Source of the DNA: Roseomonas aeriglobus
GTDB taxonomy: Bacteria > Pseudomonadota > Alphaproteobacteria > Sphingomonadales > Sphingomonadaceae
Direction of reading: 5' to 3'
NCBI GenBank assembly: GCA_016937575.1
Contig: JAFHKN010000002.1
Location: 1,178,001 to 1,242,000 of the forward strand
Length of the DNA stretch: 64,000 bases
A model generated the notes under the pieces. It was not told where the DNA came from. It did not search any database and worked only from the letters and a program-made list of their open reading frames with translations. Position numbers and translations under genes: made by a program. Positions 45,742 to 53,873 of this stretch are shown one piece after another. Within the stretch, counting starts at the first letter, position 1. Each line of letters starts with the position of its first letter.

Positions 45742-46483
45742 AACGCGCTTCTTCACCAGCTTCGACGGCGAGCGGATCGCCTATCGCGAAATGGGCGAGG
45801 GGCGCGCGGTCGTCCTGATTCACGGCTATTTCAGCGACGCGCAGACGAACTGGATCAAGTTCGGCCATGCCGAAAAGATCGCGGCGCGTGGCTGTCGGGT
45901 CATCATGCCCGACCTGCGAGGCCATGGCGAAAGCGCGACGCCGCACGATCTGTCGGCCTATCCGAACGATGCCCTGACGAAGGACGGCCATGCCCTGGTC
46001 GCACATCTGGGTCTCACGGAATATGACCTGGGCGGCTATTCCCTCGGCGCGCGGACGACGGGGCGGATGCTGGCAACGGGGGCAACGCCGCGGCGGGTGA
46101 TGTTCACCGGCATGGGGCTGGAGGGGTTGACCGATGCCAGTGGGCGGTCGGACCATTTCCGCAATGTGCTGACGAACCTCGGCAAGCATCCGCGCGGGTC
46201 GCCGGCGTTCATGGCGGAGGCGTTTCTAAAGACCACTGGCGGCGATGCACAGGCATTGCTGGGCGTGCTGAACACGTTCGCCGATACGCCGCGCGAGGTG
46301 CTGGAAAGGGCGTCGCAACCGGCGCTGGTGGTCATGGGGCGCGAGGATGACGAGGTCGGATCGGGCGCGGCCTTGGCCGATGTGCTACCGAACGCGCGAT
46401 ATGTTGAGGTCGGTGGCGGTCACATGGGAGCGGTGACCAAGCCGGAGTTGGGCCAGGCGATGGCGGATTTCCTGGCGGGGTAA
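45722..46483 (+). CDS. Alpha/beta hydrolase
   Basis: 253 aa with the oxyanion motif VLIHGYFSD, nucleophile elbow LGGYSLGARTT (Ser), an acid Asp near MGREDDEVG, and catalytic His in VGGGHMGAV. Substrate unknown. GTG start at 45722 overlaps the end of the GFA gene by 20 nt. Confidence 0.85.
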   Translation: MASSPTETRFFTSFDGERIAYREMGEGRAVVLIHGYFSDAQTNWIKFGHAEKIAARGCRVIMPDLRGHGESATPHDLSAYPNDALTKDGHALVAHLGLTEYDLGGYSLGARTTGRMLATGATPRRVMFTGMGLEGLTDASGRSDHFRNVLTNLGKHPRGSPAFMAEAFLKTTGGDAQALLGVLNTFADTPREVLERASQPALVVMGREDDEVGSGAALADVLPNARYVEVGGGHMGAVTKPELGQAMADFLAG

Positions 46484-46500
46484 CCCGGAGCGAATCTGTT

Positions 46501-46599
46501 CCCCGGCAAAAGGCCGGGGCTCAGTTACCAGGCGCCAGATGGTCGACCGACTACGCGCCTCAGGGTTGGCTGAAACTGGACCCCGGCTTTTCGCCGGGG
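46501..46599. repeat. Inverted intergenic repeat after the hydrolase gene
   Basis: CCCCGGCAAAAGGCCGGGG (46501-46519) is mirrored by CCCCGGCTTTTCGCCGGGG (46581-46599). Same core as the elements at 40618 and 41983. It lies between convergent genes and may terminate both. Confidence 0.65.
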
Positions 46600-46610
46600 A
46601 AAAGTTACGG

Positions 46611-47126
46611 TTAGGCGTCTGTCTTGTCTTTTGCCGAAACCGGCTTGCCGTCTCGCACCGCGTACAGGATCCCGCCGACCGTGGCGGCGATCGCTGCCGC
46701 GCCGCCGATCAGCGCCGCGAAAAAATTGCGGTCGCCCATCTTGTCGCGCGTCTCCGAGACTTTCTGGGCTGGCGCGGATTGCGCAACCGAGCGACGGGCG
46801 CTGCTCGCTGCGTCGGATACCGTTTCGGCCGCCTTGGTCGCCTGACGAGACACCTTGGTCGCCGCCGACTTGGCTGCTGTCGTCGCACTCGTCGCGGCGG
46901 TGGGCTTTGCCGCTGCGGTGGTCCGACGCGACGACCCGGTCGAAGCGCGTTTGGCCGGCGCCTTGCGTGCGGGCTTCGGCGCCGCGGTCGCCGCCGTTTC
47001 GCCTTCGTCCTTCGCAGCCGCGGGCGTCTTGGTCGCGCGCGGGGTCGCCGTGCGGGTCGTCTTTCGGGTTCCCGTGGCGGCCTTGCGGCGGGGCGGCGGT
47101 GCGGGGGTCTTGGGCGTATCGGCCAT
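46611..47126 (-). CDS. Histone H1-like Ala/Lys/Thr-rich protein with C-terminal membrane helix
   Basis: A 171-aa protein beginning MADTPKTPAPPPRRKAATGT. Residues 1-105 are low-complexity, basic and rich in A, K, T and R (KPARKAPAKRASTG), then a helix with SAATKVSRQATKAAETVSDA. A membrane-like segment (FFAALIGGAAAIAATVGGILYAV) follows near 137-159. It may tether DNA or other polyanions to the membrane. Function unknown. Confidence 0.65.
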   Translation of the reverse strand: MADTPKTPAPPPRRKAATGTRKTTRTATPRATKTPAAAKDEGETAATAAPKPARKAPAKRASTGSSRRTTAAAKPTAATSATTAAKSAATKVSRQATKAAETVSDAASSARRSVAQSAPAQKVSETRDKMGDRNFFAALIGGAAAIAATVGGILYAVRDGKPVSAKDKTDA

Positions 47127-47200
47127 GGCGGTCGCTCCGATGAAGATCGTTTCGCCGCCAACGCCTAACAAGCCAAGGGTATCCCCGCAATCTCGTTACA

Positions 47201-48640
47201 TCAGCGGAACGGCGGCTCGCTGAACGCGCGCAGCTTGCGGCTGTGGAGCTTTGGACCCTCGCGGCGCAGCTCCTCGCAGGTTTCGATGCCGATGCGCATA
47301 TGTTCGTTGATCGCGCGTTCGTAGAAGCGGTTGGCCTGACCCGGCAGCTTCAGTTCGCCGTGGAGCGGCTTGTCCGAGACGCACAGCAGCGTCCCGTAGG
47401 GCACGCGGAAGCGATAGCCCTGCGCGGCGATCGTCGCGGATTCCATATCGATCCCGACCGCGCGGCTGAGCGAGAATCGCAGTGCGGACTGCGAGTAGCG
47501 CAGCTCCCAGTTACGGTCGTCGGTCGTGACGATGGTGCCGGTGCGCAGACGACGCTTCAGTTCCTCGCCCGACTGGCCCGACACGGTCGCCGCGGCACGC
47601 GCGAGCGCCTGCTGCACTTCGGCGATCGCCGGCACCGGAATTTCCGGCGGAAGCACGTCGTCGAGCACATGGTCATCGCGCAGATAGGCGTGAGCAAGCA
47701 CATAGTCGCCGATCCTCTGCGAGGGGCGCAGGCCGCCGCAGTGGCCGATCATCAGCCACGCTTCGGGGCGCATCACCGCCAGGTGATCGCAGATCGTCTT
47801 CGCGTTCGACGGGCCGACGCCGATGTTGACCAGGGTAATGCCGGTGCCGTCGGCGGCCATCAGGTGATAGGCCGGCATCTGGTGCCGCCGCCACGCGCTG
47901 CTGTCGCCGGCGATCTTGTCGACCTCATCCGGCGCGGTGATGACGATCCCGCCGGCGCCCGACAGACCGGTGAAACGTGAATCCGGCCCCAGCTGCGAGG
48001 CGCCCCAGCGGACGAATTCGTCGACGTAGCGGTGATAATTGGTGAACAGCACATAGCGCTGGACATGCTCCGGCGGCGTGCCGGTGTAGTGGCGCAGGCG
48101 AGCCAGGCTGAAGTCGGTGCGTAACCCATCGAACAGCGCCAACGGGCGGACGCCATCGACCGATTCCCACATGCCGTCGGCGATCTCGTCGCCGATGTGC
48201 GCGAGTTCGGTCGCCGGAAAATGGCGGGCAAGCTCGAGCGCCGAAACCTCGTCCAGCGCCAGCGCATGGCCGGGATCGAGGACATAGGGGAAGGGGATTT
48301 CCTGCCGCCCTTCGGCGGCCGAAACCTCGACGTCGTAATCCTCGATCAGCAGAGTCAGCTGTTCGATCAGATAATCGGCGAAGATCGCAGGCTTGGTGAC
48401 GCTGATCGCATAGTCGCCGGGAGTCACCAGCCGACCGAACGAGCGGAACGGGGCGGGACGGTCGGCGCCCGGACGGAATGTCAGGCGGATCTCGGGATAG
48501 GCGAAGGATCCGTCGAGCCGCGCTTCGGGCGGGGGCGGGGTGCCATCGGTAAGGTAACGGGTCAGTGCCGATTTCAGACGGTCGACCGAGGCGGAATAGA
48601 GGCGGTCGAGTTCGGCGATAATGTCAGATGCTTGAGTCAT
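47201..48640 (-). CDS. amn: AMP nucleosidase
   Basis: 479 aa, with the N-terminal AMP-regulatory domain and a C-terminal nucleoside phosphorylase-like catalytic domain (ITLVNIGVGPSNAKTICDHL, WLMIGHCGGLRPSQRIGDYV, VGIDMESATIAAQGYRFRVP). It hydrolyses AMP to adenine and ribose 5-phosphate, helping adenylate balance. Close to the E. coli length. Confidence 0.94.
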   Translation of the reverse strand: MTQASDIIAELDRLYSASVDRLKSALTRYLTDGTPPPPEARLDGSFAYPEIRLTFRPGADRPAPFRSFGRLVTPGDYAISVTKPAIFADYLIEQLTLLIEDYDVEVSAAEGRQEIPFPYVLDPGHALALDEVSALELARHFPATELAHIGDEIADGMWESVDGVRPLALFDGLRTDFSLARLRHYTGTPPEHVQRYVLFTNYHRYVDEFVRWGASQLGPDSRFTGLSGAGGIVITAPDEVDKIAGDSSAWRRHQMPAYHLMAADGTGITLVNIGVGPSNAKTICDHLAVMRPEAWLMIGHCGGLRPSQRIGDYVLAHAYLRDDHVLDDVLPPEIPVPAIAEVQQALARAAATVSGQSGEELKRRLRTGTIVTTDDRNWELRYSQSALRFSLSRAVGIDMESATIAAQGYRFRVPYGTLLCVSDKPLHGELKLPGQANRFYERAINEHMRIGIETCEELRREGPKLHSRKLRAFSEPPFR

Positions 48641-48737
48641 CGAGAAGCGTTACGCCGCACGCGTTACGCTGGCAAGACTCGCGAAACCGGGCGACCCGTA
48701 TCGGCCCGCGAGGGACCGATACGGGCCGCAATCCGGA

Positions 48738-49037
48738 TCAGTTTTTGGCGGCCGACGACTTGGCCGGGGTCCGCTTGGCCGGCGCTGGCTTCTTCGTCGC
48801 CGTATCGTTCGACGACTTCGACGCCGACAGCTTAGTCGCGCCATAAGCCGCACCGGCAACGGCGGCAGTCGCCCCGGCGGCGATCGCGGCGGCCGTTTTC
48901 GGATTCGCCTTCACGGCGTCGACGGCAGTCTGCACCGCGTCGGTCACCGCGTCCTTCGCGTTGGCGAACAACGCCTGACGGCCCTCGGTCGTCGTCACCG
49001 AGCTCTTGCTGGCGTTTTCGGTCGTGGTCGTGGCCAT
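48738..49037 (-). CDS. Small Ala/Lys-rich protein, likely stress-induced
   Basis: 99 aa starting MATTTTENASKSSVTTTEGR, with an amphipathic helix (ALFANAKDAVTDAVQTAVDAV), a hydrophobic AAAIAAGATAAVAGAAYGAT and a KKPAPAKRTPAKSSA tail. Resembles the A/K tail of trigger factor and the 171-aa protein nearby. GGAGTAT precedes the ATG. The EcfG-like promoter suggests a stress role. Confidence 0.65.
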   Translation of the reverse strand: MATTTTENASKSSVTTTEGRQALFANAKDAVTDAVQTAVDAVKANPKTAAAIAAGATAAVAGAAYGATKLSASKSSNDTATKKPAPAKRTPAKSSAAKN

Positions 49038-49068
49038 GAGATACTCCATTTCGTTACGCGGAGGGATC

Positions 49069-49093
49069 AACCCCATGGCTGGCGCTCGGTTCC
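49069..49093 (-). promoter_or_regulatory. Candidate EcfG-type promoter for the 99-aa protein
   Basis: On the minus strand GGAAC (49093-49089), 16 nt, then GGTT (49072-49069), one base off the EcfG consensus CGTT. It ends 31 nt before the ATG, with GGAG between. Confidence 0.55.
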
Positions 49094-49151
49094 CGAAGGA
49101 GGGGGCGAGACGCCCCTCGTGGATGGCCTGCGCAACCCACGAGCGACGGCA

Positions 49152-49634
49152 TTACATAGTGTCCAGCAGATGCTCGGCCGAGCTCACCTTGAACTCGCCC
49201 GGTGCCTCCACATGCAGCTGCTCGACCACGCCGTCGTTGACGATCATCGAGAAACGCTGGCCGCGGGTGCCCATGCCGAACTTAGACCCGTCCATCTCCA
49301 GGCCGGTGGCCTTGACGAAATCGGCGTTTCCGTCCGCAAGCATCGTCACGGTGTCGCCGGCCTGGTTCGAGGCGTTCCACGCACCCAGCACGAACGCGTC
49401 ATTGACTGCGGTGCAGGCGATTTCGTCGATCCCCTTCGCCTTCAGCGCGTCGGCCTTTTCGATGAAACCCGGCAGGTGCTTGGCCGAACAGGTCGGGGTG
49501 AAGGCACCGGGTACCGAGAACAGCGCGACCTTGCGCCCGGCAAAGAACTCGTCGGACGTCACGCCTTCCGGCCCGTTCTCGGTCGCCTTGGCGAAGGTCA
49601 CGCTGGGAATACGGTCGCCAACCTTGATCGTCAT
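49152..49634 (-). CDS. Peroxiredoxin, Prx5 type
   Basis: 160 aa with peroxidatic Cys in VPGAFTPTCSAKHLPGF, the VNDAFVLGAWNASN block and RGQRFSMIVNDGVV. It reduces hydrogen peroxide and alkyl hydroperoxides, usually with glutathione/glutaredoxin. The start is ATG 49634. Confidence 0.94.
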   Translation of the reverse strand: MTIKVGDRIPSVTFAKATENGPEGVTSDEFFAGRKVALFSVPGAFTPTCSAKHLPGFIEKADALKAKGIDEIACTAVNDAFVLGAWNASNQAGDTVTMLADGNADFVKATGLEMDGSKFGMGTRGQRFSMIVNDGVVEQLHVEAPGEFKVSSAEHLLDTM

Positions 49635-49750
49635 GTCGTGATCTCCTGTCCTGCCGGCACCGTCGTCCGGCCATTGTCGGTCGGGCGCACCTGTGGACGA
49701 CGCGCAAAATTTTTCAAGCGGTGGCGGCACCGCCAGCGGCGGGCTGGCGA

Positions 49751-50089
49751 CTGTCCTGTGGAGATAGAAGCGTCGTGACGGAGCCGATTTTGGTTCGGGG
49801 CAAGATGTGAGGAGTGGAGCGATGCTGATGCATCGTGACCGACGAGCGACGCCGCCGGGGTCCCCACGAAGTGATACTTTGTGGGGTGGCCCCGCCCTGG
49901 GGCAAGATCGGTCCGCCGCTTCGCGGTTGCCCTGTCGCGCCCGCCGGCTGCGTCGGGGTTCCCCGCAAAATATTACTTTGCGGGGGCCCGGCCGCGAGCC
50001 TTGCAGGTAGCGCCGCTACCTGCCGCGACACGCTCCTTGCCGGACAAACACAACGGGGCAATCACGATGCTTCTATCTCCGCAGGACAG
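49751..50089. repeat. Structured intergenic element with 28-nt inverted ends and three hairpins
   Basis: 49751-49778 (CTGTCCTGTGGAGATAGAAG..) and the reverse complement of 50062-50089 agree in 26 of 28 positions. Between them are hairpins at 49862-49886 (CCCCACGAAGT/ACTTTGTGGGG), 49961-49985 (CCCCGCAAA/TTTGCGGGG) and 50003-50023 (GCAGGTAGC-GCC-GCTACCTGC). It has no credible gene. This may be a non-autonomous mobile element; no target-site duplication was seen. Confidence 0.6.
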
Positions 50090-50108
50090 ACCCTATGTTC
50101 AGACACTG

Positions 50109-50669
50109 ATGCAGACCGCTACCTTCCTGACCGGCCAGTTCCTGCTTGCGATGCCCGGCATCGGCGACCCGCGATTCGAACGCGCGGTCATCGCCATGTG
50201 CACCCATGACGAGAGCGGGGCGCTGGGCATCGGCATCGGCACCATCGTCGACGGGCTCAGCTTTCACGACATGTTGAAGCAACTCGATATCGCGCCGGGC
50301 GACACGCCCGACGTGCCGGTCCATCTGGGCGGCCCGTGCGAGACGCGGCGTGGCTTCGTGCTGCACTCGCGCGACTGGAGCGGCGCGGATACGGTCGATG
50401 TCGCGGGGCGCTGGTCGATGTCGGGCACGATCGACGTCCTGCGCGCGATCGCCGATGGCACGGGGCCGCGGCGATGGCTGCCGGCGCTCGGCTATGCCGG
50501 GTGGGACGAAGGGCAGCTGGACGAGGAGATGCGGCGCCACGGTTGGTTCAACGTCGCCGGCGACGACACGCTGTTGTTCGATACGCCGGCCGGCGACCGC
50601 TGGACGGCCGGTTTCGCGCGCGAGGGCATCGACCCGCGTATGCTCGCCGCAACGACGGGCACGGCCTGA
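50109..50669 (+). CDS. yqgE: YqgE/AlgH family protein
   Basis: 186 aa with the family N-terminus FLTGQFLLAMPGIGDPRFERAV, then GALGIGIGTIVDGLSF, VHLGGPCETRRGFVLHS and GYAGWDEGQLDEEM. The biochemical role is unknown. ATG 50109 gives the family length of about 187 aa; an in-frame ATG at 50067 would add 14 residues that come from the inverted repeat, so I prefer 50109. Confidence 0.88.
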   Translation: MQTATFLTGQFLLAMPGIGDPRFERAVIAMCTHDESGALGIGIGTIVDGLSFHDMLKQLDIAPGDTPDVPVHLGGPCETRRGFVLHSRDWSGADTVDVAGRWSMSGTIDVLRAIADGTGPRRWLPALGYAGWDEGQLDEEMRRHGWFNVAGDDTLLFDTPAGDRWTAGFAREGIDPRMLAATTGTA

Positions 50670-50736
50670 CAAGCCATTGCCGGGCGCGGTCCGCTGCGTC
50701 ATGCTCCACGGCATCGTATTGCGCGGAGTCTTGTCG

Positions 50737-52155
50737 ATGTCGAAAGCGATCCTGGCCAGTGGCCTGTTGATGCTGGCTGGTCCGGTTGCGGCGCAGGAGG
50801 ACGTTCCCGCCGCGGCATCGCCCGCGACCGCGCAGGGCGATCTGTCGGTCACCATCTACAACAACGACGTGGCGCTGGTGCAGGACATCCGCCGCATCGA
50901 CCTGCCCACGGGCCGCACGCGCCAGGCCTTTCCCGATGTCAGCGCGCAGATCCGGCCCGAGACAGTGTCGCTGAGCGCACCCGACGCAGGCGTCGTCGAG
51001 CAGAATTTCGACTATGATCTGCTGAGTCCCACCAGCCTGATGGAAGCCGCGGTCGGCGAGACGCTGACACTGGTCCGTACCAACCCGGCGACCGGGGCGG
51101 AGACGCGTGAGCGGGCGAAGGTGCTGGCGGTGAACGGCGGCGTCGTGCTGCAGATCGGCGACCGGATCGAGGTGTTGCGCGACGACGGCCTGCCGGTGCG
51201 TGTCGTGTTCGACAAGATTCCGCCCAACCTGCGCGCGCGGCCGACGCTGTCGGTGACGCTGGCGAGCGAGCGAGCGGGCGTCCGGCCAGCGACCTTGTCC
51301 TATCTCACCCGCGGCCTCGGCTGGCAGGCCGATTATGTCGCACTGTTCGATGACAAGGCGGGAACGATCGACGTCCAGGGCTGGGTGACGCTGCGGAACA
51401 CGACCGGCACGACCTTTCAGTCCGCCCGGACCTTGCTGGTGGCGGGCGACGTTGCCTCGGCTACGGACATGCAGAATTCCCGCCCGCGCACGGTGCGGCA
51501 GCGGCCGCTGCGTCAGGCGGGGACCGAGACGGCCGCGCGCGAGCAACTGGGCGACTTCTACCTCTATCCGCTCGCCGAGCGGACGACCATCGCCGACAAG
51601 CAGACCAAGCAGGTCAGCTTCCTGGACGTAAAGGGGGCGGCGGCGACGTCGGGCTATGAGTTCGTCAACGGCTGGCTGAACTCGACGCGCGAGCCGGTGA
51701 GTGCGGGCTCGATGCTGCGCTTCGCCAATTCGCGCGGCGGGGGCTTGGGCGACGCGTTGCCGGCGGGGACGGTGCGGGTCTATGTCCGCGATGCGCGGGG
51801 CCAGGCGCAATTCACGGGCGAGAATGCCATCGGTCATACACCGCAGGGCTCGCGGATTGCGCTGCGCACCGGCGACGCCTTCGATGTGAAGGTGCAGCCG
51901 GTGGTCGAGGAGCGGACGCAGCTCGGCTCGGATCGCTGGCGCACGCGGATGCGCTATACGGTGACCAACGCGCGGCCGCGGCCCGTGACGGTCGATGTGG
52001 TGCAGGGCGGGCTCGACTGGGGCTTCGCCGACACGCGGATAACCCAGGAAAGCCAGAAGAGCGTGCGCCGCGATGCCGATGCGACGATCTGGTCGGTGGC
52101 GGTGCCGGCGAACGGCACGACCGTGGTTACGGCGACGTTCGAAACCCGCTACTGA
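50737..52155 (+). CDS. DUF4139-type secreted protein, first of a tandem pair
   Basis: 472 aa with signal peptide (ILASGLLMLAGPVAAQ). The body has LSVTIYNNDVALVQDIRRIDLP, SYLTRGLGWQADYVALFD, and a C-terminal beta-rich domain with MRYTVTNARPRPVTVDVVQG and ATFETRY. These features fit DUF4139 proteins, which are predicted periplasmic or surface beta proteins. Function unknown. GGAG lies before ATG 50737. It overlaps the next gene (TGATG). Confidence 0.8.
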   Translation: MSKAILASGLLMLAGPVAAQEDVPAAASPATAQGDLSVTIYNNDVALVQDIRRIDLPTGRTRQAFPDVSAQIRPETVSLSAPDAGVVEQNFDYDLLSPTSLMEAAVGETLTLVRTNPATGAETRERAKVLAVNGGVVLQIGDRIEVLRDDGLPVRVVFDKIPPNLRARPTLSVTLASERAGVRPATLSYLTRGLGWQADYVALFDDKAGTIDVQGWVTLRNTTGTTFQSARTLLVAGDVASATDMQNSRPRTVRQRPLRQAGTETAAREQLGDFYLYPLAERTTIADKQTKQVSFLDVKGAAATSGYEFVNGWLNSTREPVSAGSMLRFANSRGGGLGDALPAGTVRVYVRDARGQAQFTGENAIGHTPQGSRIALRTGDAFDVKVQPVVEERTQLGSDRWRTRMRYTVTNARPRPVTVDVVQGGLDWGFADTRITQESQKSVRRDADATIWSVAVPANGTTVVTATFETRY

Positions 52156-53690
52156 TGTTCTGGCTGGCCGCCCTGCTGTTCGGTGCGGCGCACGTCGCAG
52201 CTGAACCGCCGACCGTGAAGGCATCTGCCCCGACCGACATCGCGGTGACGGTCTATCGCGATCCCTATCGTGGACGTGACGGCACGATCGACCGGCGTAA
52301 CCCGAACGGCTTTGCGCTGATTTCCGAAACGCGCACGGTGAGCTTGCCCGCGGGCGAGTCGACGGTGCGGTTCGAAGGCGTGGCCGACGGGATGATCCCG
52401 GTCAGCGCGGTGATCGACGGCCTGCCCGGGGGCACGGTCGAGAAGAATCGCGACGCGCGGTTGCTCTCGCCCGCCGCGCTGATCGACGGGACGCTGGGCC
52501 GTCGCGTGACGCTGCGCCGGACCAACCGCGCGACCGGCGCGATGCGCGAGGAAGAGGCGACCATCGTCGGGGGGCCGCAGCCGGGCGTCGTGCTGCGGAC
52601 GGCGAGTGGGATCGAGACGCTGAAGTGTAGCGGGCTGCCCGAGACGCTGGTCTACGACCGCGTGCCCGGCGGCCTGTCGACCGATCCCGTGCTCAGCGTT
52701 ACGACGCGCAGTCCGCGGGCGGTGACGGCGAAGGTGACGCTGTCCTATCTTGCGACCGATTTCGATTGGGGGGCGAGCTATGTCGCCACGCTGAAGCCCG
52801 ATGGATCGCGGCTCGACCTGTTCGCATGGATGACGCTGGCCAATGCCAACGCGCAGCGTTTTCCGGCGGCGACGGTCAACGCCGTCGCCGGACGGCTGGA
52901 GCGGCGGTTCTTCCGGCAATATCGCTATCCGACGCCGTCCCTTTTTCTCCAATGCTATCCGCTGGGCACGACGACGTCCGATCTGCCTGAGTATGGACGC
53001 GAGGCGGCCGAAGACATTGTCGTCACCGGCAGCCGGATGATGCGTGCCTTTGCCGATGGGCCACCGCCGCCGCCACCACCCCCGCCGCCAGCGCCCGCAG
53101 CGCCACCACCGCCGGAGGATCTCGGCGACCTGAAACTCTATCGTGTGCCAGAGCGGGTGGAGGTCGCGGCGAACCAGCAGAAGCAGGTGGCGCTGTTGAG
53201 GCGGGACGGCGTCCGCTTCGAACGCGTCTACGCCGGGCAGGTGTTGTCGGGCGCGACCGGAAGCTGGCCGATGGCGATCGAGCTGCGGATGAGGAATGAT
53301 GCGGCGGGCGGCCTCGGCGTGCCGCTGCCGGCTGGAAGTACCGCGCTGTACGGCGATCGCGATGGTGAGCGGGTGCTGCTCGGGCTGGGACGGCTCGACG
53401 ATACTGCGGTGGGTGGCAAGGTTCGGCTGAGCGCTGGCGTAAGTTCGCAGGTCATGCTGGCGCAGGCCTTCGTCGGTGGCGCGGGGGCGCTGACGGTGAC
53501 GAACGCCAATCCGGCGCCGGTCACGGTCGAGGTTCGCGTCGGCGGGGCGGGGGATACGGCGATCGGGGGCTTCTCGGCCAACGTCGCAAAGGTCGATGGG
53601 GTCTGGACCTGGATGGCAGCGGTCCCCGCGAACGGGCAGGCGACGTTGTCGTATCGCGTGGAGGATCGGCGGAGTCGGGCACGGAAGTAA
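52155..53690 (+). CDS. DUF4139-type secreted protein, second of the pair, with IVVTGSR and polyproline insert
   Basis: 511 aa, signal peptide (FWLAALLFGAAHVAAE), and the same fold as the preceding gene: TVYRDPYRGRDG, TLSYLATDFDWGASYVATLK, LTVTNANPAPVTVEVRVGGAG. Around residues 280-320 lies AAEDIVVTGSRMM followed by a run of ten prolines. IVVTGSR is otherwise the pre-plug signature of sphingomonad TonB receptors. Coupled to the first gene by TGATG. Confidence 0.75.
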   Translation: MFWLAALLFGAAHVAAEPPTVKASAPTDIAVTVYRDPYRGRDGTIDRRNPNGFALISETRTVSLPAGESTVRFEGVADGMIPVSAVIDGLPGGTVEKNRDARLLSPAALIDGTLGRRVTLRRTNRATGAMREEEATIVGGPQPGVVLRTASGIETLKCSGLPETLVYDRVPGGLSTDPVLSVTTRSPRAVTAKVTLSYLATDFDWGASYVATLKPDGSRLDLFAWMTLANANAQRFPAATVNAVAGRLERRFFRQYRYPTPSLFLQCYPLGTTTSDLPEYGREAAEDIVVTGSRMMRAFADGPPPPPPPPPPAPAAPPPPEDLGDLKLYRVPERVEVAANQQKQVALLRRDGVRFERVYAGQVLSGATGSWPMAIELRMRNDAAGGLGVPLPAGSTALYGDRDGERVLLGLGRLDDTAVGGKVRLSAGVSSQVMLAQAFVGGAGALTVTNANPAPVTVEVRVGGAGDTAIGGFSANVAKVDGVWTWMAAVPANGQATLSYRVEDRRSRARK

Positions 53691-53791
53691 ATTCCGTGCC
53701 CTTTCGTCGGGCGGCGCTACGGAGCCGCCGGCCGGCCGCCGGAGCAGCGCATCGCGTCGCTTGCGCTGGCGCCCTTCGGCTCTCCGGTGGC

Positions 53792-53811
53792 ATATAAAGA
53801 ATCCTTTATAT
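53792..53811 (+). promoter_or_regulatory. AT-rich inverted repeat upstream of ahcY
   Basis: ATATAAAG-AATC-CTTTATAT is a perfect 8-4-8 inverted repeat 62 nt before ahcY. It may be an operator for a methionine-cycle regulator of the SahR (ArsR) type, or a leader hairpin. It does not have an obvious SAM or SAH riboswitch core. Confidence 0.5.
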
Positions 53812-53873
53812 TTGCCTTTGCGCGCCTTTCCGGCTAACGGCGCCCGCATCAATCCAGTTTCGGAGACATCCAA

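Noticed and set aside
49862..49985. Two similar 25-nt hairpins that could suggest a CRISPR-like array
   Set aside because: Only two units, palindromic with different stems, separated by 74 nt with no regular spacer and no cas gene.
50067..50108. Upstream ATG for yqgE at 50067
   Set aside because: The extra 14 residues derive from the inverted repeat end; the start at 50109 gives the standard family length.
53691..53873. Possible SAM/SAH riboswitch before ahcY
   Set aside because: I could not build the conserved core of any SAM- or SAH-binding riboswitch; only a simple palindrome is clear.
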